Below are positions 53,370 through 62,876 of a DNA stretch of 64,000 nt, in pieces. The first letter of the stretch is position 1. Every line of letters begins with the position of its first letter. The stretch lies in NCBI RefSeq assembly GCF_002214485.1, contig NZ_CP015102.1:1364001-1428000 (forward strand). Direction: 5' to 3'. The notes below the pieces were generated by a model. The model saw only the letters and a list, made by a program, of their open reading frames with translations, searched no databases and was not told the origin of the DNA. This DNA is from Thermococcus pacificus. GTDB lineage: Archaea; Methanobacteriota_B; Thermococci; Thermococcales; Thermococcaceae. A program made the translations under genes and the position numbers.

Positions 53370-54563
53370 ATGGAGATAGGTGTCGTTGGAAAGCCAAACG
53401 TTGGGAAATCGACGTTCTTTTCGGCGGCTACACTCGTTGACGTCCAGATTGCCAATTATCCCTTCACGACGATAGATGCGAACGTCGGTGTCACCTACGC
53501 GATAGCTGAGCACCCCTGTAAGGAGCTCGGCTGCACCCCGAACCCGCAGAACTATGAGTACCGCGAGGGGAAGTCTCTAATCCCGATAAAGATGATAGAC
53601 GTCGCAGGTCTCGTCCCCGGTGCCCACGAGGGACGGGGTTTGGGTAACAAGTTCCTCGATGACCTTAGGATGGCGTCGGCTTTGATCCACGTGGTCGACG
53701 CGACCGGAAAGACCGACGCCGAGGGGCAGCCGACGGATCACCACGACCCCGTGGAGGACATCGAGTTCCTTGAGAGGGAGATAGACTACTGGATATACGG
53801 CATCCTGAGAAAGAACTGGGACAAGTTCTCCAAGCGCATCAAACTCCAGCACCTCAAGCTCGCCCAGGCGATAGCCGACCAGCTGACGGGGATAGGCGTG
53901 ACCGAGGAGGACGCTTTCGAGGCCATCCACAAGCTCGGCCTCGACAACGACCCGACGAAGTGGAGCGACGAGGACCTCTTCAACTTCGTCCGCGAGCTGA
54001 GGAAGGTGAACAAGCCGATAATCATAGCCGCCAACAAGGCTGACGCGGCCGCCGACGCTCAGATAGAGAGGCTCATAAAGAAGGGGAGGAGCAGGGGATA
54101 CATCGTCATCCCGACGAGCGCCGCCGCGGAGCTCACGCTGAGGAAGGCAGCCAAGGCTGGATTCATCGATTACGTTCCCGGTAGTTCGGACTTCAAAATC
54201 CTCAAGAAGATGAGCCCGAAGCAGGAGAAGGCGCTGGAGCTCATCAGGGAACGCGTTTTGAACAGGTTTGGCTCGACCGGCGTGCAGGAGGTCATAAACA
54301 CTGCCACATTCGAGCTTCTCAACCTCGTCCCGGTCTACCCGGTGGAGGACGAGCACAAGCTCACCGACCAGTTCGGGAACGTTCTGCCGCACGTCCACCT
54401 TCTCCCGAAGGGTTCGACACCACGCGATCTTGCCTACAAGGTGCATACCGACCTCGGGAAGACCTTCCTCTACGCGGTCAACGCGAGAACCCACAGGCGC
54501 GTTGGCGAGGACTACGAGCTCCAGTTCAACGACATAATAAAGATAGTCGCGACCGCGCGCTGA
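53370..54563 (+). CDS. YchF/Obg-family GTP-binding protein with TGS domain
   Basis: This 397-residue protein starts [17 protein letters not shown] (P-loop) with the G3 motif [12 protein letters not shown] near residue 73 and a helical insert. The base-recognition motif reads NKAD ([13 protein letters not shown]), unlike the NxxE of ATP-preferring YchF, so GTP is likely. A C-terminal TGS domain follows ([20 protein letters not shown]). It binds ribosomes in other organisms. ATG 53370 is chosen; the frame is open upstream but overlaps the divergent gene. Confidence 0.93.
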   Translation: MEIGVVGKPNVGKSTFFSAATLVDVQIANYPFTTIDANVGVTYAIAEHPCKELGCTPNPQNYEYREGKSLIPIKMIDVAGLVPGAHEGRGLGNKFLDDLRMASALIHVVDATGKTDAEGQPTDHHDPVEDIEFLEREIDYWIYGILRKNWDKFSKRIKLQHLKLAQAIADQLTGIGVTEEDAFEAIHKLGLDNDPTKWSDEDLFNFVRELRKVNKPIIIAANKADAAADAQIERLIKKGRSRGYIVIPTSAAAELTLRKAAKAGFIDYVPGSSDFKILKKMSPKQEKALELIRERVLNRFGSTGVQEVINTATFELLNLVPVYPVEDEHKLTDQFGNVLPHVHLLPKGSTPRDLAYKVHTDLGKTFLYAVNARTHRRVGEDYELQFNDIIKIVATAR

Positions 54564-54604
54564 GCCAGAGGAGTTTTCTTCTATTTTCTTATCCCCGCTA
54601 TCCA

Positions 54605-55114
54605 TCATGTTCTTTCACGGATCAGCTCCTGGTAGAGCCGGGGTTCCACATCCTTTTCGCTAAGACCGAGCTTCCTCGCCACTTCCCAGATCTCGCGCTT
54701 GGCCTCGGCCACATCGTCGGAGATAACCTCGATGTCAAGGAAGCCGCCGAGACCTTCAACCTCGCTCAGCTCGAAGGTAACCCTATTTAGCCTGTAAACG
54801 AGACGGCGCTTCCTAACGATGACATCCTCTTTATAGCCGAGTCTTTTGAGGATCTCAACGGTAGTCTCGAAGTCCGAGACCTCGACCTCGAGCTCGTCAA
54901 ACTCCTCGTTTCTTCCAGGGTCAGCTATGCGCTTGTACGTGAGAAAAGTCTTCCCGAGGTTGGGGATACGTCTAACCCTAAGCAACTCGGGTAAGGGGAT
55001 GGAGAAATAGACGTCTTCCTGTACTTCCTCGCGGACGAACGATGCACCGAGGGCTTCTATTACAGCCCTGAGGGAGTTGAAATCCACACGGAATTTGACC
55101 TCTATCTCCATCAT
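54605..55114 (-). CDS. CYTH-fold protein (class IV adenylate cyclase / triphosphatase, CyaB-like)
   Basis: This 169-residue protein has the N-terminal EIEVK (ExExK) signature at residues 3-7 and further tunnel residues in LRVRR, LTYKR, ELEVEV and KRRLVYRL. CYTH proteins bind triphosphates or make cAMP; archaeal members may be thiamine-triphosphatase- or adenylate-cyclase-like. Its ATG overlaps the Lrp stop by ATGA, so it is third in an operon after ubiX and the Lrp regulator. Confidence 0.86.
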   Translation of the reverse strand: MMEIEVKFRVDFNSLRAVIEALGASFVREEVQEDVYFSIPLPELLRVRRIPNLGKTFLTYKRIADPGRNEEFDELEVEVSDFETTVEILKRLGYKEDVIVRKRRLVYRLNRVTFELSEVEGLGGFLDIEVISDDVAEAKREIWEVARKLGLSEKDVEPRLYQELIRERT

Positions 55115-55593
55115 ACGTTCACCAGAAAGCCCACGAGGTCTTTTCCCTTGCCGAACTCGTCTATGTGCATTACCTCAACCCTCTTGAGCGTCGGGAGGAC
55201 CCTTATCGTCTCGTCAACGAACCGGTTAAGCTTCTCGGAACTCTCCTCCCCTATGAGGGCTATCACCCCGCCCTTACCGCTCCTGGCTACGGCCAGAACG
55301 TTCGGGAGCAGGGAAAGGGTTTTTATTATGTGTTTGACATACCTCTCGAGGAAGTCCTCGATTATGGGCGTCTCTGCTTGAATGTAGACGACGGCCAGGG
55401 CACGGGGTTGGAGATCCTCGCCGAGGACGATGGTGTACTTATCGATTACGTTTCTTTCCTGGAGCTTCTTTATCCTGAAGTGTATCGTCGATTCGGGCCT
55501 GTTGAGTCTCTCGGCTATCTCCGATATTGTAAGCCGGGCATCCTCCTTAAGTACCCGAAGGATCGCCCTGTCGAGGTCATCGAGCTGTACCAT
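55111..55593 (-). CDS. Lrp/AsnC-family transcriptional regulator
   Basis: This 160-residue protein starts MVQLDDLDRAILRVLKEDAR. Its N-terminal HTH is LTISEIAERLNRPESTIHFRIKKL (about 22-45), followed by an Lrp effector-binding (RAM-like) domain. The ATG at 55593 lies two bases after the ubiX stop, with GGAGTTG as ribosome binding site. It may control this operon; its ligand is unknown, commonly an amino acid. Confidence 0.9.
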   Translation of the reverse strand: MVQLDDLDRAILRVLKEDARLTISEIAERLNRPESTIHFRIKKLQERNVIDKYTIVLGEDLQPRALAVVYIQAETPIIEDFLERYVKHIIKTLSLLPNVLAVARSGKGGVIALIGEESSEKLNRFVDETIRVLPTLKRVEVMHIDEFGKGKDLVGFLVNV

Positions 55594-55594
55594 A

Positions 55595-56128
55595 TCAACT
55601 CCTCCAACGGGGGTATACCTCGTTCTCAATTCCAAGAAGGTCTAAGATTTTTCCAATTATAAAGTTTATCATATCGTCCAAAGTTTTGGGCTTTGTGTAA
55701 AATCCTGGAGAAGCTGGCATAATTATCCCCCCAGCTTGTGTAACGGCCATCATGTTCTGCAGATGTATTAAGTTCAGGGGCGTCTCCCTGACCAGCAGGA
55801 TAAGCTTTCTGCGCTCTTTAAGGGCCACATCGGCGGCTCTGGCTATCAGGTTGTCCGCGTAGCCGCTGGCTATCGCGGAGAGGGTCTTCATCGAACAGGG
55901 GGCTATCACCATCGCGTCGAAGGGGTTCGAGCCCGACGCTATTGGGGCGAAGAGGTTCTCCTCGGTGTAGTCTGGCTTAAAGTCCACTCCGGTCTCATGT
56001 CTCACAACCGCCAGACCTGTTTTTGACGCTACTGTCACTACCTCGTGTCCCAGCTCCCTGAGAACCTCTATTAGCCTGAGCCCGTAGACGGCCCCGCTTG
56101 CCCCGGTTATCGCAACTATCACCTTCAT
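55595..56128 (-). CDS. ubiX: UbiX-family flavin prenyltransferase
   Basis: This 177-residue protein starts [19 protein letters not shown] (FMN-binding). Further marks are [24 protein letters not shown] near residue 94 and [15 protein letters not shown] near residue 126. UbiX makes prenylated FMN from FMN and dimethylallyl phosphate for UbiD decarboxylases; no ubiD is in this window. It shares FMN-fold similarity with the CoaC half at 62877. ATG 56128 is preferred to one 30 bases upstream. Confidence 0.95.
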   Translation of the reverse strand: MKVIVAITGASGAVYGLRLIEVLRELGHEVVTVASKTGLAVVRHETGVDFKPDYTEENLFAPIASGSNPFDAMVIAPCSMKTLSAIASGYADNLIARAADVALKERRKLILLVRETPLNLIHLQNMMAVTQAGGIIMPASPGFYTKPKTLDDMINFIIGKILDLLGIENEVYPRWRS

Positions 56129-56234
56129 CCCGTGCACCGAACTGATTACGCGCCCCAAGTTTTAACGTTTTCTGGGTTTTCCTCCGTCGGTAAATTTTTA
56201 TACTGTTCAGAGTACCACTTAACGGCTGATTCGT

Positions 56235-57038
56235 ATGGAGAAGGGAATTCCCAGTGTGCTATTGGAGAGCGCGGTTCGAATCGTTAAGGAACTCGGGGGA
56301 AAAGCCCTCGTCGTCCTCGAGGACGTGAAGCCCGAGGAGCTCCCGGAGGTTGACGTTACCGTCGTCATAGTCGGTTCTTCCTTCGATGTAGAGAACGAGA
56401 GGGTGAAGAGAGTCTCCATCCCCCAAAACCTCGACATCCATAACGTCCTCAACCTCATATCCGCCTTCCTGATAGAGCACAACATCCTCGGAGAGGGCGA
56501 TTCTTTCGTCTACGTGACCAGACAAACCATCGGAATCAAGACCGTCAAGAAGAGCCTCTCAGCGATGCGCGGATTCTTCGCCCAGAACCAGAACGTTCTC
56601 CAGAGGCTCCTTGAGATAGCCATCGAACTCAGCATAGAGGGCCGCGAGGGAACTCCTGTTGGGACGATATTTGTCATCGGAGACACGAGGCGCGTCCTCA
56701 GGCACTCGCACCAGCTCATCCCAAACCCCTTCAAAGGCCACAAGGTGAACGTCCTTGACAGGGACAGCAAGGAGATAATCAAGGAGTTCGCCCAGCTTGA
56801 CGGGGCGTTTGTAATCAGGGAGAACGGCAGGATAACGGCCGCTGGAAGATACCTTCAGGTCGAGCCGAGAGTGATAGACCTCATGCTTCCCCCAGGCCTC
56901 GGGAGCAGGCACATAGCGGCCGCGGGCATAACCAAGCTCACGAAGGCTATGGCAATAAGTCTCTCCGAGAGCGGCACGATAAGGATATTCAAGAACGGGC
57001 TCATGCTGCTCGAGTACAACCCGAGGATAAAGTACTGA
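56235..57038 (+). CDS. dacZ: Diadenylate cyclase DacZ (c-di-AMP synthase)
   Basis: This 267-residue protein has an archaeal N-terminal domain of about 110 residues, then a DisA_N/DAC domain with LDGAFVIRENGRI (Asp-Gly-Ala motif, near residue 189) and LGSRHIAAAGITKLT (Arg-His motif, near residue 222). The enzyme condenses two ATP to c-di-AMP. In euryarchaea it is linked to osmotic control. A TATA-like AAATTTTTATACTG lies just upstream (56190-56203). Confidence 0.93.
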   Translation: MEKGIPSVLLESAVRIVKELGGKALVVLEDVKPEELPEVDVTVVIVGSSFDVENERVKRVSIPQNLDIHNVLNLISAFLIEHNILGEGDSFVYVTRQTIGIKTVKKSLSAMRGFFAQNQNVLQRLLEIAIELSIEGREGTPVGTIFVIGDTRRVLRHSHQLIPNPFKGHKVNVLDRDSKEIIKEFAQLDGAFVIRENGRITAAGRYLQVEPRVIDLMLPPGLGSRHIAAAGITKLTKAMAISLSESGTIRIFKNGLMLLEYNPRIKY

Positions 57039-57146
57039 GCGGCTCCAGTTCTTCAGGTATCACGCTTTTAGTCATCCTATTCCCATATCATGAGATGAAC
57101 GAGCGAGAGACCTCTGGAGAGCTCGATGGTTTCACTGTTCTCCATT

Positions 57147-57342
57147 TCACCGCCCCCTGTGCCTCGGATTCCTTTGAACCTCAAGGACGTGGCCTATTCT
57201 CTTCTTGGCGTACCTCCTCCGCTTCCCAGACCTTAGCCTCTTCATCTCCTCTATCGTGCGGTTGGGGGGCATGGAGAAGATAGAACATGAAGCCGTAGGC
57301 CCCGAAAACAATCGCTGTACCGAGGATTTGATCGATGTTCAT
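57147..57342 (-). pseudogene. Small basic membrane protein gene with one-base frameshift
   Basis: ATG 57342 with GGTG upstream opens MNIDQILGTAIVFGAYGFMF, a membrane helix. Without a shift the frame ends at 57181 with an atypical acidic tail. Shifting one base at a run of six C (about 57267-57272) gives NRTIEEMKRLRSGKRRRY, a lysine/arginine-rich tail with Thermococcus-like codon third positions, ending at 57147. The 196-base span has one base too many for a single frame. A real 53-residue product in the first frame cannot be excluded. Confidence 0.45.
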
Positions 57343-57395
57343 AGGTGCACCTCAACGGACGAGATATTGCACTGCAGCACTAAAAAAATTTGGGG

Positions 57396-58832
57396 TCAGA
57401 CCGTGAATATCCTTATCGTGTTGGTCCCAACGATCTTGCCTATGGGCGTTCCCTTGGTCAGCAGCACAGTGTCATTCTCCTTGACCAGCCCGAGACTCCT
57501 GATGACCCGCAGTATCTCCTCCTCGCTCGTCTCCTCTACGGTGAACGGGTAGACGCCGTAGGAGAACATCAGCGTGTTGCCGACCCATTCGTCGGTCACG
57601 AAGGCCAGAATCCACTGCTTCGGTTTGAAGCGAGAGATGAGTCTGGCTGTCTCACCCGTCCTAGTCGGTGTGAGGATGTACTTGATATCTATTGAGTTCA
57701 GCGCCTCAATGATGCTCCTAGCTATGGCGTCCTTTATGGTCCCCTTTCTCTGAACCCTGCCCTTCCACTCGCTCATCTTGAGCTCGACTATGCGGGCAGA
57801 CCAGAGGGAGTCGCGGTAGGCCTCGGTCGTCTTCGCTATCCTTGCCATCATCCTAACTGCATCGACTGGGTATTTCCCCACTGCTGTCTCCTCTGAGAGC
57901 ATAACCGCGTCGGTGCCGTCGAGGATGGCGTTGGCGACGTCGGTGACCTCTGCCCTCGTGGGAAGCTTCTCCTCGGTCATGCTCTCGAGCATCTGAGTGG
58001 CGGTTATGACGGGCTTTCCTGCGCAGTTGGCCTTGTGTATCAGCTTCTTCTGGAGGATGGGGAGCCTCTCTATTGGCATCTCAACGCCAAGGTCGCCCCT
58101 CGCTATCATTATTCCGTCGGCGGCGTTCAGTATCTCGTCGAAGTTCTTGACCGCGTCGGGGCGCTCTATCTTGGCCACGATGAACATCCTGGCATTCCGC
58201 TCCTCCACGAAGCGCCTCACCTTGAGAACGTCGTAGGCAGAGCCGACGAAGCTTATACCGACCGCGTCAATGCCGTGCTCGAGGGCAAACTCTATGAACT
58301 CTAAGTCTTTCTCAGTAACAGCATCGATGGCCATCCTCGCCCTGGGGACGTTTATGCCCTTGTGGGAGAAGAGCGTTCCGCCGACGAGAACCTTACAGAT
58401 GACATCCGGTTCTCTAACCTCCTCAACGCGGAGCGCTATGAAGCCGTCGTTGAGGTATATGATGTCCCCCTTGGAGACCAGCTTTGGAAAGTCCTTGAAC
58501 TGGACGGGAATGACCCCCTCGTTGCCCACAACGTCGCGTGTTGTTAGGGTTACAGTCTGCCAGCGCCTCAGAACCACGGAACCCCCTGCTATCTCGCCGA
58601 CGCGTATTTTCACTCCTGGCAGGTCGCCCAGAATGGCGACGGGCCTGTTGAGCCTCTCTGAGACGCTCCTGACGAGCTCTATCGTTCGGGCGTGCTGCTC
58701 CAGATCGCCGTGGGCAAAGTTTATGCGCGCGACGCTCATGCCTGCCTTTATCATGGCCTCTATCGTTTCTCTCTTGAGGGATGAGGGGCCTATCGTGGCT
58801 ATGATCTTCGTCTTGTGTGATGGGAGCCTCAT
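57396..58832 (-). CDS. pyk: Pyruvate kinase
   Basis: This 478-residue enzyme starts MRLPSHKTKIIATIGPSSLK. It has the catalytic MIARGDLGVEMPIERLP near residue 240, the K-loop lysine in FIVAKIERPDAV near residue 215, and TATQMLESM and DGTDAVMLSEETAVGKYP (about 287-325). It converts PEP and ADP to pyruvate and ATP, the last step of the modified Embden-Meyerhof route. No regulatory gene adjoins it. It diverges from the peroxiredoxin gene. Confidence 0.97.
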   Translation of the reverse strand: MRLPSHKTKIIATIGPSSLKRETIEAMIKAGMSVARINFAHGDLEQHARTIELVRSVSERLNRPVAILGDLPGVKIRVGEIAGGSVVLRRWQTVTLTTRDVVGNEGVIPVQFKDFPKLVSKGDIIYLNDGFIALRVEEVREPDVICKVLVGGTLFSHKGINVPRARMAIDAVTEKDLEFIEFALEHGIDAVGISFVGSAYDVLKVRRFVEERNARMFIVAKIERPDAVKNFDEILNAADGIMIARGDLGVEMPIERLPILQKKLIHKANCAGKPVITATQMLESMTEEKLPTRAEVTDVANAILDGTDAVMLSEETAVGKYPVDAVRMMARIAKTTEAYRDSLWSARIVELKMSEWKGRVQRKGTIKDAIARSIIEALNSIDIKYILTPTRTGETARLISRFKPKQWILAFVTDEWVGNTLMFSYGVYPFTVEETSEEEILRVIRSLGLVKENDTVLLTKGTPIGKIVGTNTIRIFTV

Positions 58833-58924
58833 AATCTTCCACCCCCTACCCCTTCGGGATGGTTCCTAATAACCTTTGCCAAAAGGCTTAAGAATTAGGG
58901 CGCCCTAATTAATCCGGTGATGGT

Positions 58925-59386
58925 ATGAACCCGCTCGAGGTCAAGGTTCTCGACGAGGAGGGGAAGGAGCTTCCCCTGAAGGACGCCGTCCTCGGAAGGT
59001 GGACGGTTCTATACGTCTATCCAAAGGACAACACGCCCGGCTGCACGACCGAGGCGAAAGAGTTCACGGAGCTTTTGCCGGAGTTCGAGAAGCTGGGCTT
59101 CCAGGTTATCGGCGTCTCAAAGGACTCCGTGAAGAGCCATCTGAAGTTCAAGGAGAAGCACAACCTGAAGGTCAGACTCCTCAGCGACCCCAACGCGGAG
59201 CTGATAAAGGCCCTCGGAGCGTGGGGCAAGAAGAAGCGCTATGGAAAGGAGTACGAGGGCGTTATAAGAAGCACCTTCATCCTCAACCCTGAGGGCGAAA
59301 TCGTGTGGAAAAAGATCAACGTCCGCGCAAAGGGCCACGCCGCCAAGGTGCTTGAGGAGGCAAAGAAGCTCGTGAGAGCAGAATGA
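58925..59386 (+). CDS. Peroxiredoxin, BCP/PrxQ type
   Basis: This 153-residue protein has the peroxidatic Cys in DNTPGCTTEAKEF near residue 42. No second Cys follows five residues later, so it is a 1-Cys type or uses another thiol as resolver. The thioredoxin fold is complete (VIGVSKDSVKSHLKF, STFILNPEGEIVW). It reduces peroxides. The promoter motif AAAAGGCTTAAGAATT (about 58879-58895) lies upstream, followed by GGTGATGGT. Immediately downstream is a broken small frame. Confidence 0.93.
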   Translation: MNPLEVKVLDEEGKELPLKDAVLGRWTVLYVYPKDNTPGCTTEAKEFTELLPEFEKLGFQVIGVSKDSVKSHLKFKEKHNLKVRLLSDPNAELIKALGAWGKKKRYGKEYEGVIRSTFILNPEGEIVWKKINVRAKGHAAKVLEEAKKLVRAE

Positions 59387-59389
59387 TGA

Positions 59390-59583
59390 GGAGATAGTAA
59401 CCGCAATCTCTCCGGAGGAGCTTGGGAAATCGCCGAGAAGTCCAGCGCCCGGGTTAGCCTGACGGTCGAGAATGTGAAGCCCTTCCATGGGATACCCCGG
59501 TATAGGGCGAGGATCGAGGGGCCCGAAGAAGAGGTCGAACGCTTTATGGAGAGGCTCATGCACGCGAGAGCTGGAGGCTGAAC
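59390..59583 (+). pseudogene. Small-gene remnant with frameshift after peroxiredoxin
   Basis: In one frame 59390-59430 reads EEIVTAISPEELGK. In the next frame IAEKSSARVSLTVENVKPFH continues to HARAGG at TGA 59581-59583. Joined at the AAA run near 59434 by one missing A, they form a smooth alpha/beta domain of about 65 residues. No start codon precedes the first frame, so it is most likely decayed or its start is altered. Similar to no family I recognise. Confidence 0.38.
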
Positions 59584-59590
59584 TGGCCTT

Positions 59591-60319
59591 TCAGTCCTGG
59601 TGCTTCTCCCCTTCCTTTTGTCTCAGGGTCAGCTCCGACCACTCCACCGCCCTCTTGAGGTTTATGAAGCAGGAGTCGCAGTAGCCGGGGTAGCGTGAGT
59701 CCCACTCCCCCATGCTCGAGGGGGAGTTCATAACGCAGTCGTTGGAGCAGTGCTCGAGGCCGAAGCCGTGGCCTATCTCGTGGAGGACGCCCTTAAGAAC
59801 CCTGTCCTTGAAGAGGGTGAGCTGCTCCCTGACGTTCCTCTTGAGCCTGGGGTTCGGGTTCTCACTGCCCGCCATCTCCTTCAGCATCTCGTTGAGGCCC
59901 TCCGGCTCAAAGGGCTTCATGGAGAGCACCATTATCCTCAAACCGAGCCTCGTCTCGTGGATTCCAAGGAACTTCTCGTAGAAGTCAAAGTATGGATTCC
60001 TCGAGACGAGCGGGAAGGTGGTAATGGCGAATATCTTGTTCATTGCTATGTCCGGCCTCTCCTCTATCTCCTGAAGGAGCCGCGCGTGGAGCACGTCAAT
60101 CAAGGCTTCCAGCGGGTAGACCCTTATTTTCCCCTCGGGGGTGTTGAGGTTGATGAGGTAGCCCGGCTCGAGCTTCAGTTTATCGATGTAGAGGAACCTC
60201 ATGGGTATATCGTTCTCGTGGAAGAAGCGGTTGGCCTCGTCAAAGACCGTGAAAACTACCTCGTCTATAACCTCCTTCTCCATGAAGTTGCCGACGTAGG
60301 TGAAGGCTATGAACTCCAT
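59591..60319 (-). CDS. amzA: Archaemetzincin zinc peptidase
   Basis: This 242-residue protein has the archaemetzincin signature HEIGHGFGLEHC near residue 180, continuing SNDCVMNS and then CDSC about 18 residues later. The HExxHxxGxxH motif binds catalytic zinc, and four cysteines bind a structural zinc. The substrate is unknown. Its start diverges from the fluoride operon. Confidence 0.95.
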   Translation of the reverse strand: MEFIAFTYVGNFMEKEVIDEVVFTVFDEANRFFHENDIPMRFLYIDKLKLEPGYLINLNTPEGKIRVYPLEALIDVLHARLLQEIEERPDIAMNKIFAITTFPLVSRNPYFDFYEKFLGIHETRLGLRIMVLSMKPFEPEGLNEMLKEMAGSENPNPRLKRNVREQLTLFKDRVLKGVLHEIGHGFGLEHCSNDCVMNSPSSMGEWDSRYPGYCDSCFINLKRAVEWSELTLRQKEGEKHQD

Positions 60320-60394
60320 GATTACACCACAAAGGGAGACCCTTTCAAACTTATTAAGTTTTTAGGTGATTCTTTAGAACCTTGAACCGCAAAC

Positions 60395-60512
60395 GTTTTT
60401 AAGCCCCGTTCGGAGGTTCCATGGGCGATGGCGTCCGCCCGGGCTTCGAGCCGAACCGCCCTCATGGGCTGATGACGCCTGTTCTCCGCTAGAAAATTTG
60501 GGAGGCGGTAGA
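60395..60512 (+). promoter_or_regulatory. Fluoride riboswitch (crcB motif) with promoter and RBS region
   Basis: TATA element GTTTTTAAGCC (60394-60404) places the RNA start near 60420. The aptamer (about 60422-60480) shows GGGCGATGGCGTCCGCCC, then GAACCGCCC, then GGGCTGATGACGCC, the conserved blocks of the fluoride-sensing crcB RNA. Downstream, CCGC (60486-60489) can pair with GCGG (60504-60507) inside the GGAGGCGG ribosome binding site, a likely expression platform acting on translation. A fluoride-responsive riboswitch is known in Thermococcus kodakarensis. The CrcB channel gene is third in order after the aptamer. Confidence 0.85.
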
Positions 60513-61391
60513 ATGGGCTCGAAGCTTTACGAGCTGAGACGCTACATCAACGTAAAGGGTATTCTGGACTACATCGAGGAGAGACGCCACGATGACGGTG
60601 GCTACTGCTTCGTGAGCGTTCTGGACGACACCAACGTGAACGACACTTACTACGCGGTTAAAATTTATGACCTCCTTGGATTAGAGGTTCCTAACGGGGA
60701 GAAGACAATAGAGTTCTTTGAGGAGGCAATCCAGCCCCAGACCGCGGTCGTTGCCATAGCGATGGCGTTAGAGGGACTTGCCCTCCTTGGGGCGAAGGAC
60801 GTTGCAGTGGAGCACACCGACATCGTGTTCACGAAATACAACCCTCTCGAAGGTAAGTTCGCCGTCGGCCTCGGCGGCAGCGAGGAGTTTGGAACGGCGA
60901 CACCTCTTGAAGCGACCTACTGGGTCGTTAAGGCGTTCAGGGCTATTGGGTACGAGTTCTCTCCGGAAGAAAAAGAGGCCATCAGGGAGTTCGTAATGCG
61001 CTTTAGAAACGGGAACGGCTACGGGGTGAAGCAGCCGACGACAACGATGACTTACCAGGCCCTCTATACCCTCAACGCCCTCGGCTACATGCCGCCGAAA
61101 AGCTCGCACTTTAAGAACTGCGAGCTCTGCGGTGATTGGGGCGGCTTTACTGAGGTTCCCTACAGCCTTCCTCCGTACCTTGAACCGACTTTCTATGCAA
61201 CCCGGGGACTTGAGCTCCAGGGAGAGATGCCGTCCTGTCCGAAGAGGCACGTCTGGTTTATACGCCAGCTCCAGAACTCCAACGGCGGCTTCAGGCGTTC
61301 TTTGGAGCTCGGCATCTCAAACTTCCAGAACACCTACAGGGCACTGGCAGTTGTTGAAGCCATGGGTCTCAATCTTTTTAAGGACACCTGA
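60513..61391 (+). CDS. Prenyltransferase/squalene-cyclase-repeat protein in fluoride operon
   Basis: This 292-residue protein has alpha/alpha-barrel repeats of the prenyltransferase beta-subunit/squalene-oxidocyclase type: DDGGYCFVSV near residue 26, NGNGYGVKQPTTTMTYQALY near residue 170 and NSNGGFRRSLELGI near residue 260. Two Cys pairs occur (NCELCGDW). It lacks a visible DxDD cyclase motif. It is the first gene after the fluoride riboswitch, 23 bases before crcB, so a role in fluoride stress is implied by context only. ATG 60513 follows GGAGGCGG; a TTG at 60498 is unlikely. Confidence 0.75.
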   Translation: MGSKLYELRRYINVKGILDYIEERRHDDGGYCFVSVLDDTNVNDTYYAVKIYDLLGLEVPNGEKTIEFFEEAIQPQTAVVAIAMALEGLALLGAKDVAVEHTDIVFTKYNPLEGKFAVGLGGSEEFGTATPLEATYWVVKAFRAIGYEFSPEEKEAIREFVMRFRNGNGYGVKQPTTTMTYQALYTLNALGYMPPKSSHFKNCELCGDWGGFTEVPYSLPPYLEPTFYATRGLELQGEMPSCPKRHVWFIRQLQNSNGGFRRSLELGISNFQNTYRALAVVEAMGLNLFKDT

Positions 61392-61414
61392 AGCGTTAGG
61401 GACGGGGATGGGAC

Positions 61415-61786
61415 GTGAATGCAAGGATAATCATAGCAATCATGACAGGCGGGGCGCTTGGGGCCCTCACAAGGTTCTATCTGTCCGGAATACTCCCCGT
61501 TTACAGAGACTTTCCCGTGGGGACGCTCCTCGTCAACAGTCTCGCGAGCCTCATCCTCGGCTACCTCTACGGCCTCATGTTCTGGGGACTGGACGTTCCA
61601 GCGGACTGGAGGGCATTCTTTGGGACGGGCTTCTGCGGCGCTTTGAGCACGTTCTCGACCTTCTCTTACGAGACGTTCTCGCTCCTGCGCGAGAGGGAGT
61701 ACCTGATGGCGGGCATAAACGTCGCGGCAAACGTTATAATCACCATTGCCTTAGTATTCGTGGGATTTATTCTCGCCCGGAGGTGA
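61415..61786 (+). CDS. crcB: Fluoride ion channel CrcB/Fluc
   Basis: This 123-residue protein has four membrane helices. Family marks are GGALGALTRFYLSG near the start, GTLLVNSLASLILGYLYG near residue 38, and GFCGALSTFSTFSYET near residue 73, which holds the Phe-box and Na+ site. Dimers form dual-topology fluoride exporters. The GTG start follows GGGGATGGG. Placed in a riboswitch-controlled operon; the DUF190 gene begins four bases after its stop. Confidence 0.94.
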   Translation: MNARIIIAIMTGGALGALTRFYLSGILPVYRDFPVGTLLVNSLASLILGYLYGLMFWGLDVPADWRAFFGTGFCGALSTFSTFSYETFSLLREREYLMAGINVAANVIITIALVFVGFILARR

Positions 61787-61790
61787 TTGA

Positions 61791-62171
<381 letters not shown>

Positions 62172-62295
62172 TGAATATTCCTACGCCCCCTCGGTCAAAC
62201 TAGAACACCCGTTAACTTAATAAGGGGATAATGAGAAATGTTATGTTGAATGGGATAGACATAGAACAAAACGTTAATGCCGTGGGGGCGTGGAG

Positions 62296-62817
62296 ATGCT
62301 TGCGCTCGAATTTGAAATCCCGATGGAACGCTTTAATCAAGTCATGGACGCGATCGTCTGGAACGACGCATCTATTGAGTGGGTGTACTACAACGAAAAG
62401 AGGGGCAGTGCAGTCTTTAGGCTTTCTGTACCCAGGGAATGTTTGGAATGGTTCCTCCTCCGCCTGGCCATGGCGGCAGGCCCCCTTGAGGTTACCATCA
62501 CCGAGACAGAGCACCAGAAGACCTACATCCATGAGGCCTTTTTGATACATTTAAACACTGTCTCCGGCGGCTATCCCGTTGTGGTGCTCCTTGAGTACTA
62601 CAGGGGTGTGTTCTACCCGACGGACATAACGATAGTCACGCTCCCGAACCCCCCTCAAGAGCTTATAGACTCCGTCATGAACCTCACCATCGGGCGGGTT
62701 CGGCTGTCCACCGCCAGCCATGTTGGCCGCTCTGTGAGCAACAACACCCTGATAATGCGGCTTAAGACAGGTGTAGCAGAAAGGACTTATACGGAGCATC
62801 TTCTGACAGTTGGCTGA
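62296..62817 (+). CDS. Uncharacterised protein
   Basis: I do not recognise this 173-residue protein. It is soluble and mixed alpha/beta (MLALEFEIPMERFNQVMDAI; VVVLLEYYRGVFYPTD), without cysteine clusters or membrane helices. ATG 62296 with GTGGAG just before it is used; GTG 62290 is possible. A TATA-like ACTTAATAAGG lies at about 62215-62225. It lies between the fluoride operon and coaBC. Confidence 0.6.
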   Translation: MLALEFEIPMERFNQVMDAIVWNDASIEWVYYNEKRGSAVFRLSVPRECLEWFLLRLAMAAGPLEVTITETEHQKTYIHEAFLIHLNTVSGGYPVVVLLEYYRGVFYPTDITIVTLPNPPQELIDSVMNLTIGRVRLSTASHVGRSVSNNTLIMRLKTGVAERTYTEHLLTVG

Positions 62818-62876
62818 TCTGCGGGAATCCGGTAATATTTTAATCAGTTCCGCCAATTCTCTCCGGAGGTGTTCAC

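Noticed and set aside
53577-54608. Open frame of 343 codons antisense to the YchF gene
   Set aside because: The sense frame encodes complete GTPase and TGS motifs; the antisense frame is a codon-bias shadow.
59384-59462. C/D box RNA suggested by ATGATGA and a later CTGA
   Set aside because: The spacing is too long, and no internal D'/C' boxes occur; ATGATGA coincides with the peroxiredoxin stop region.
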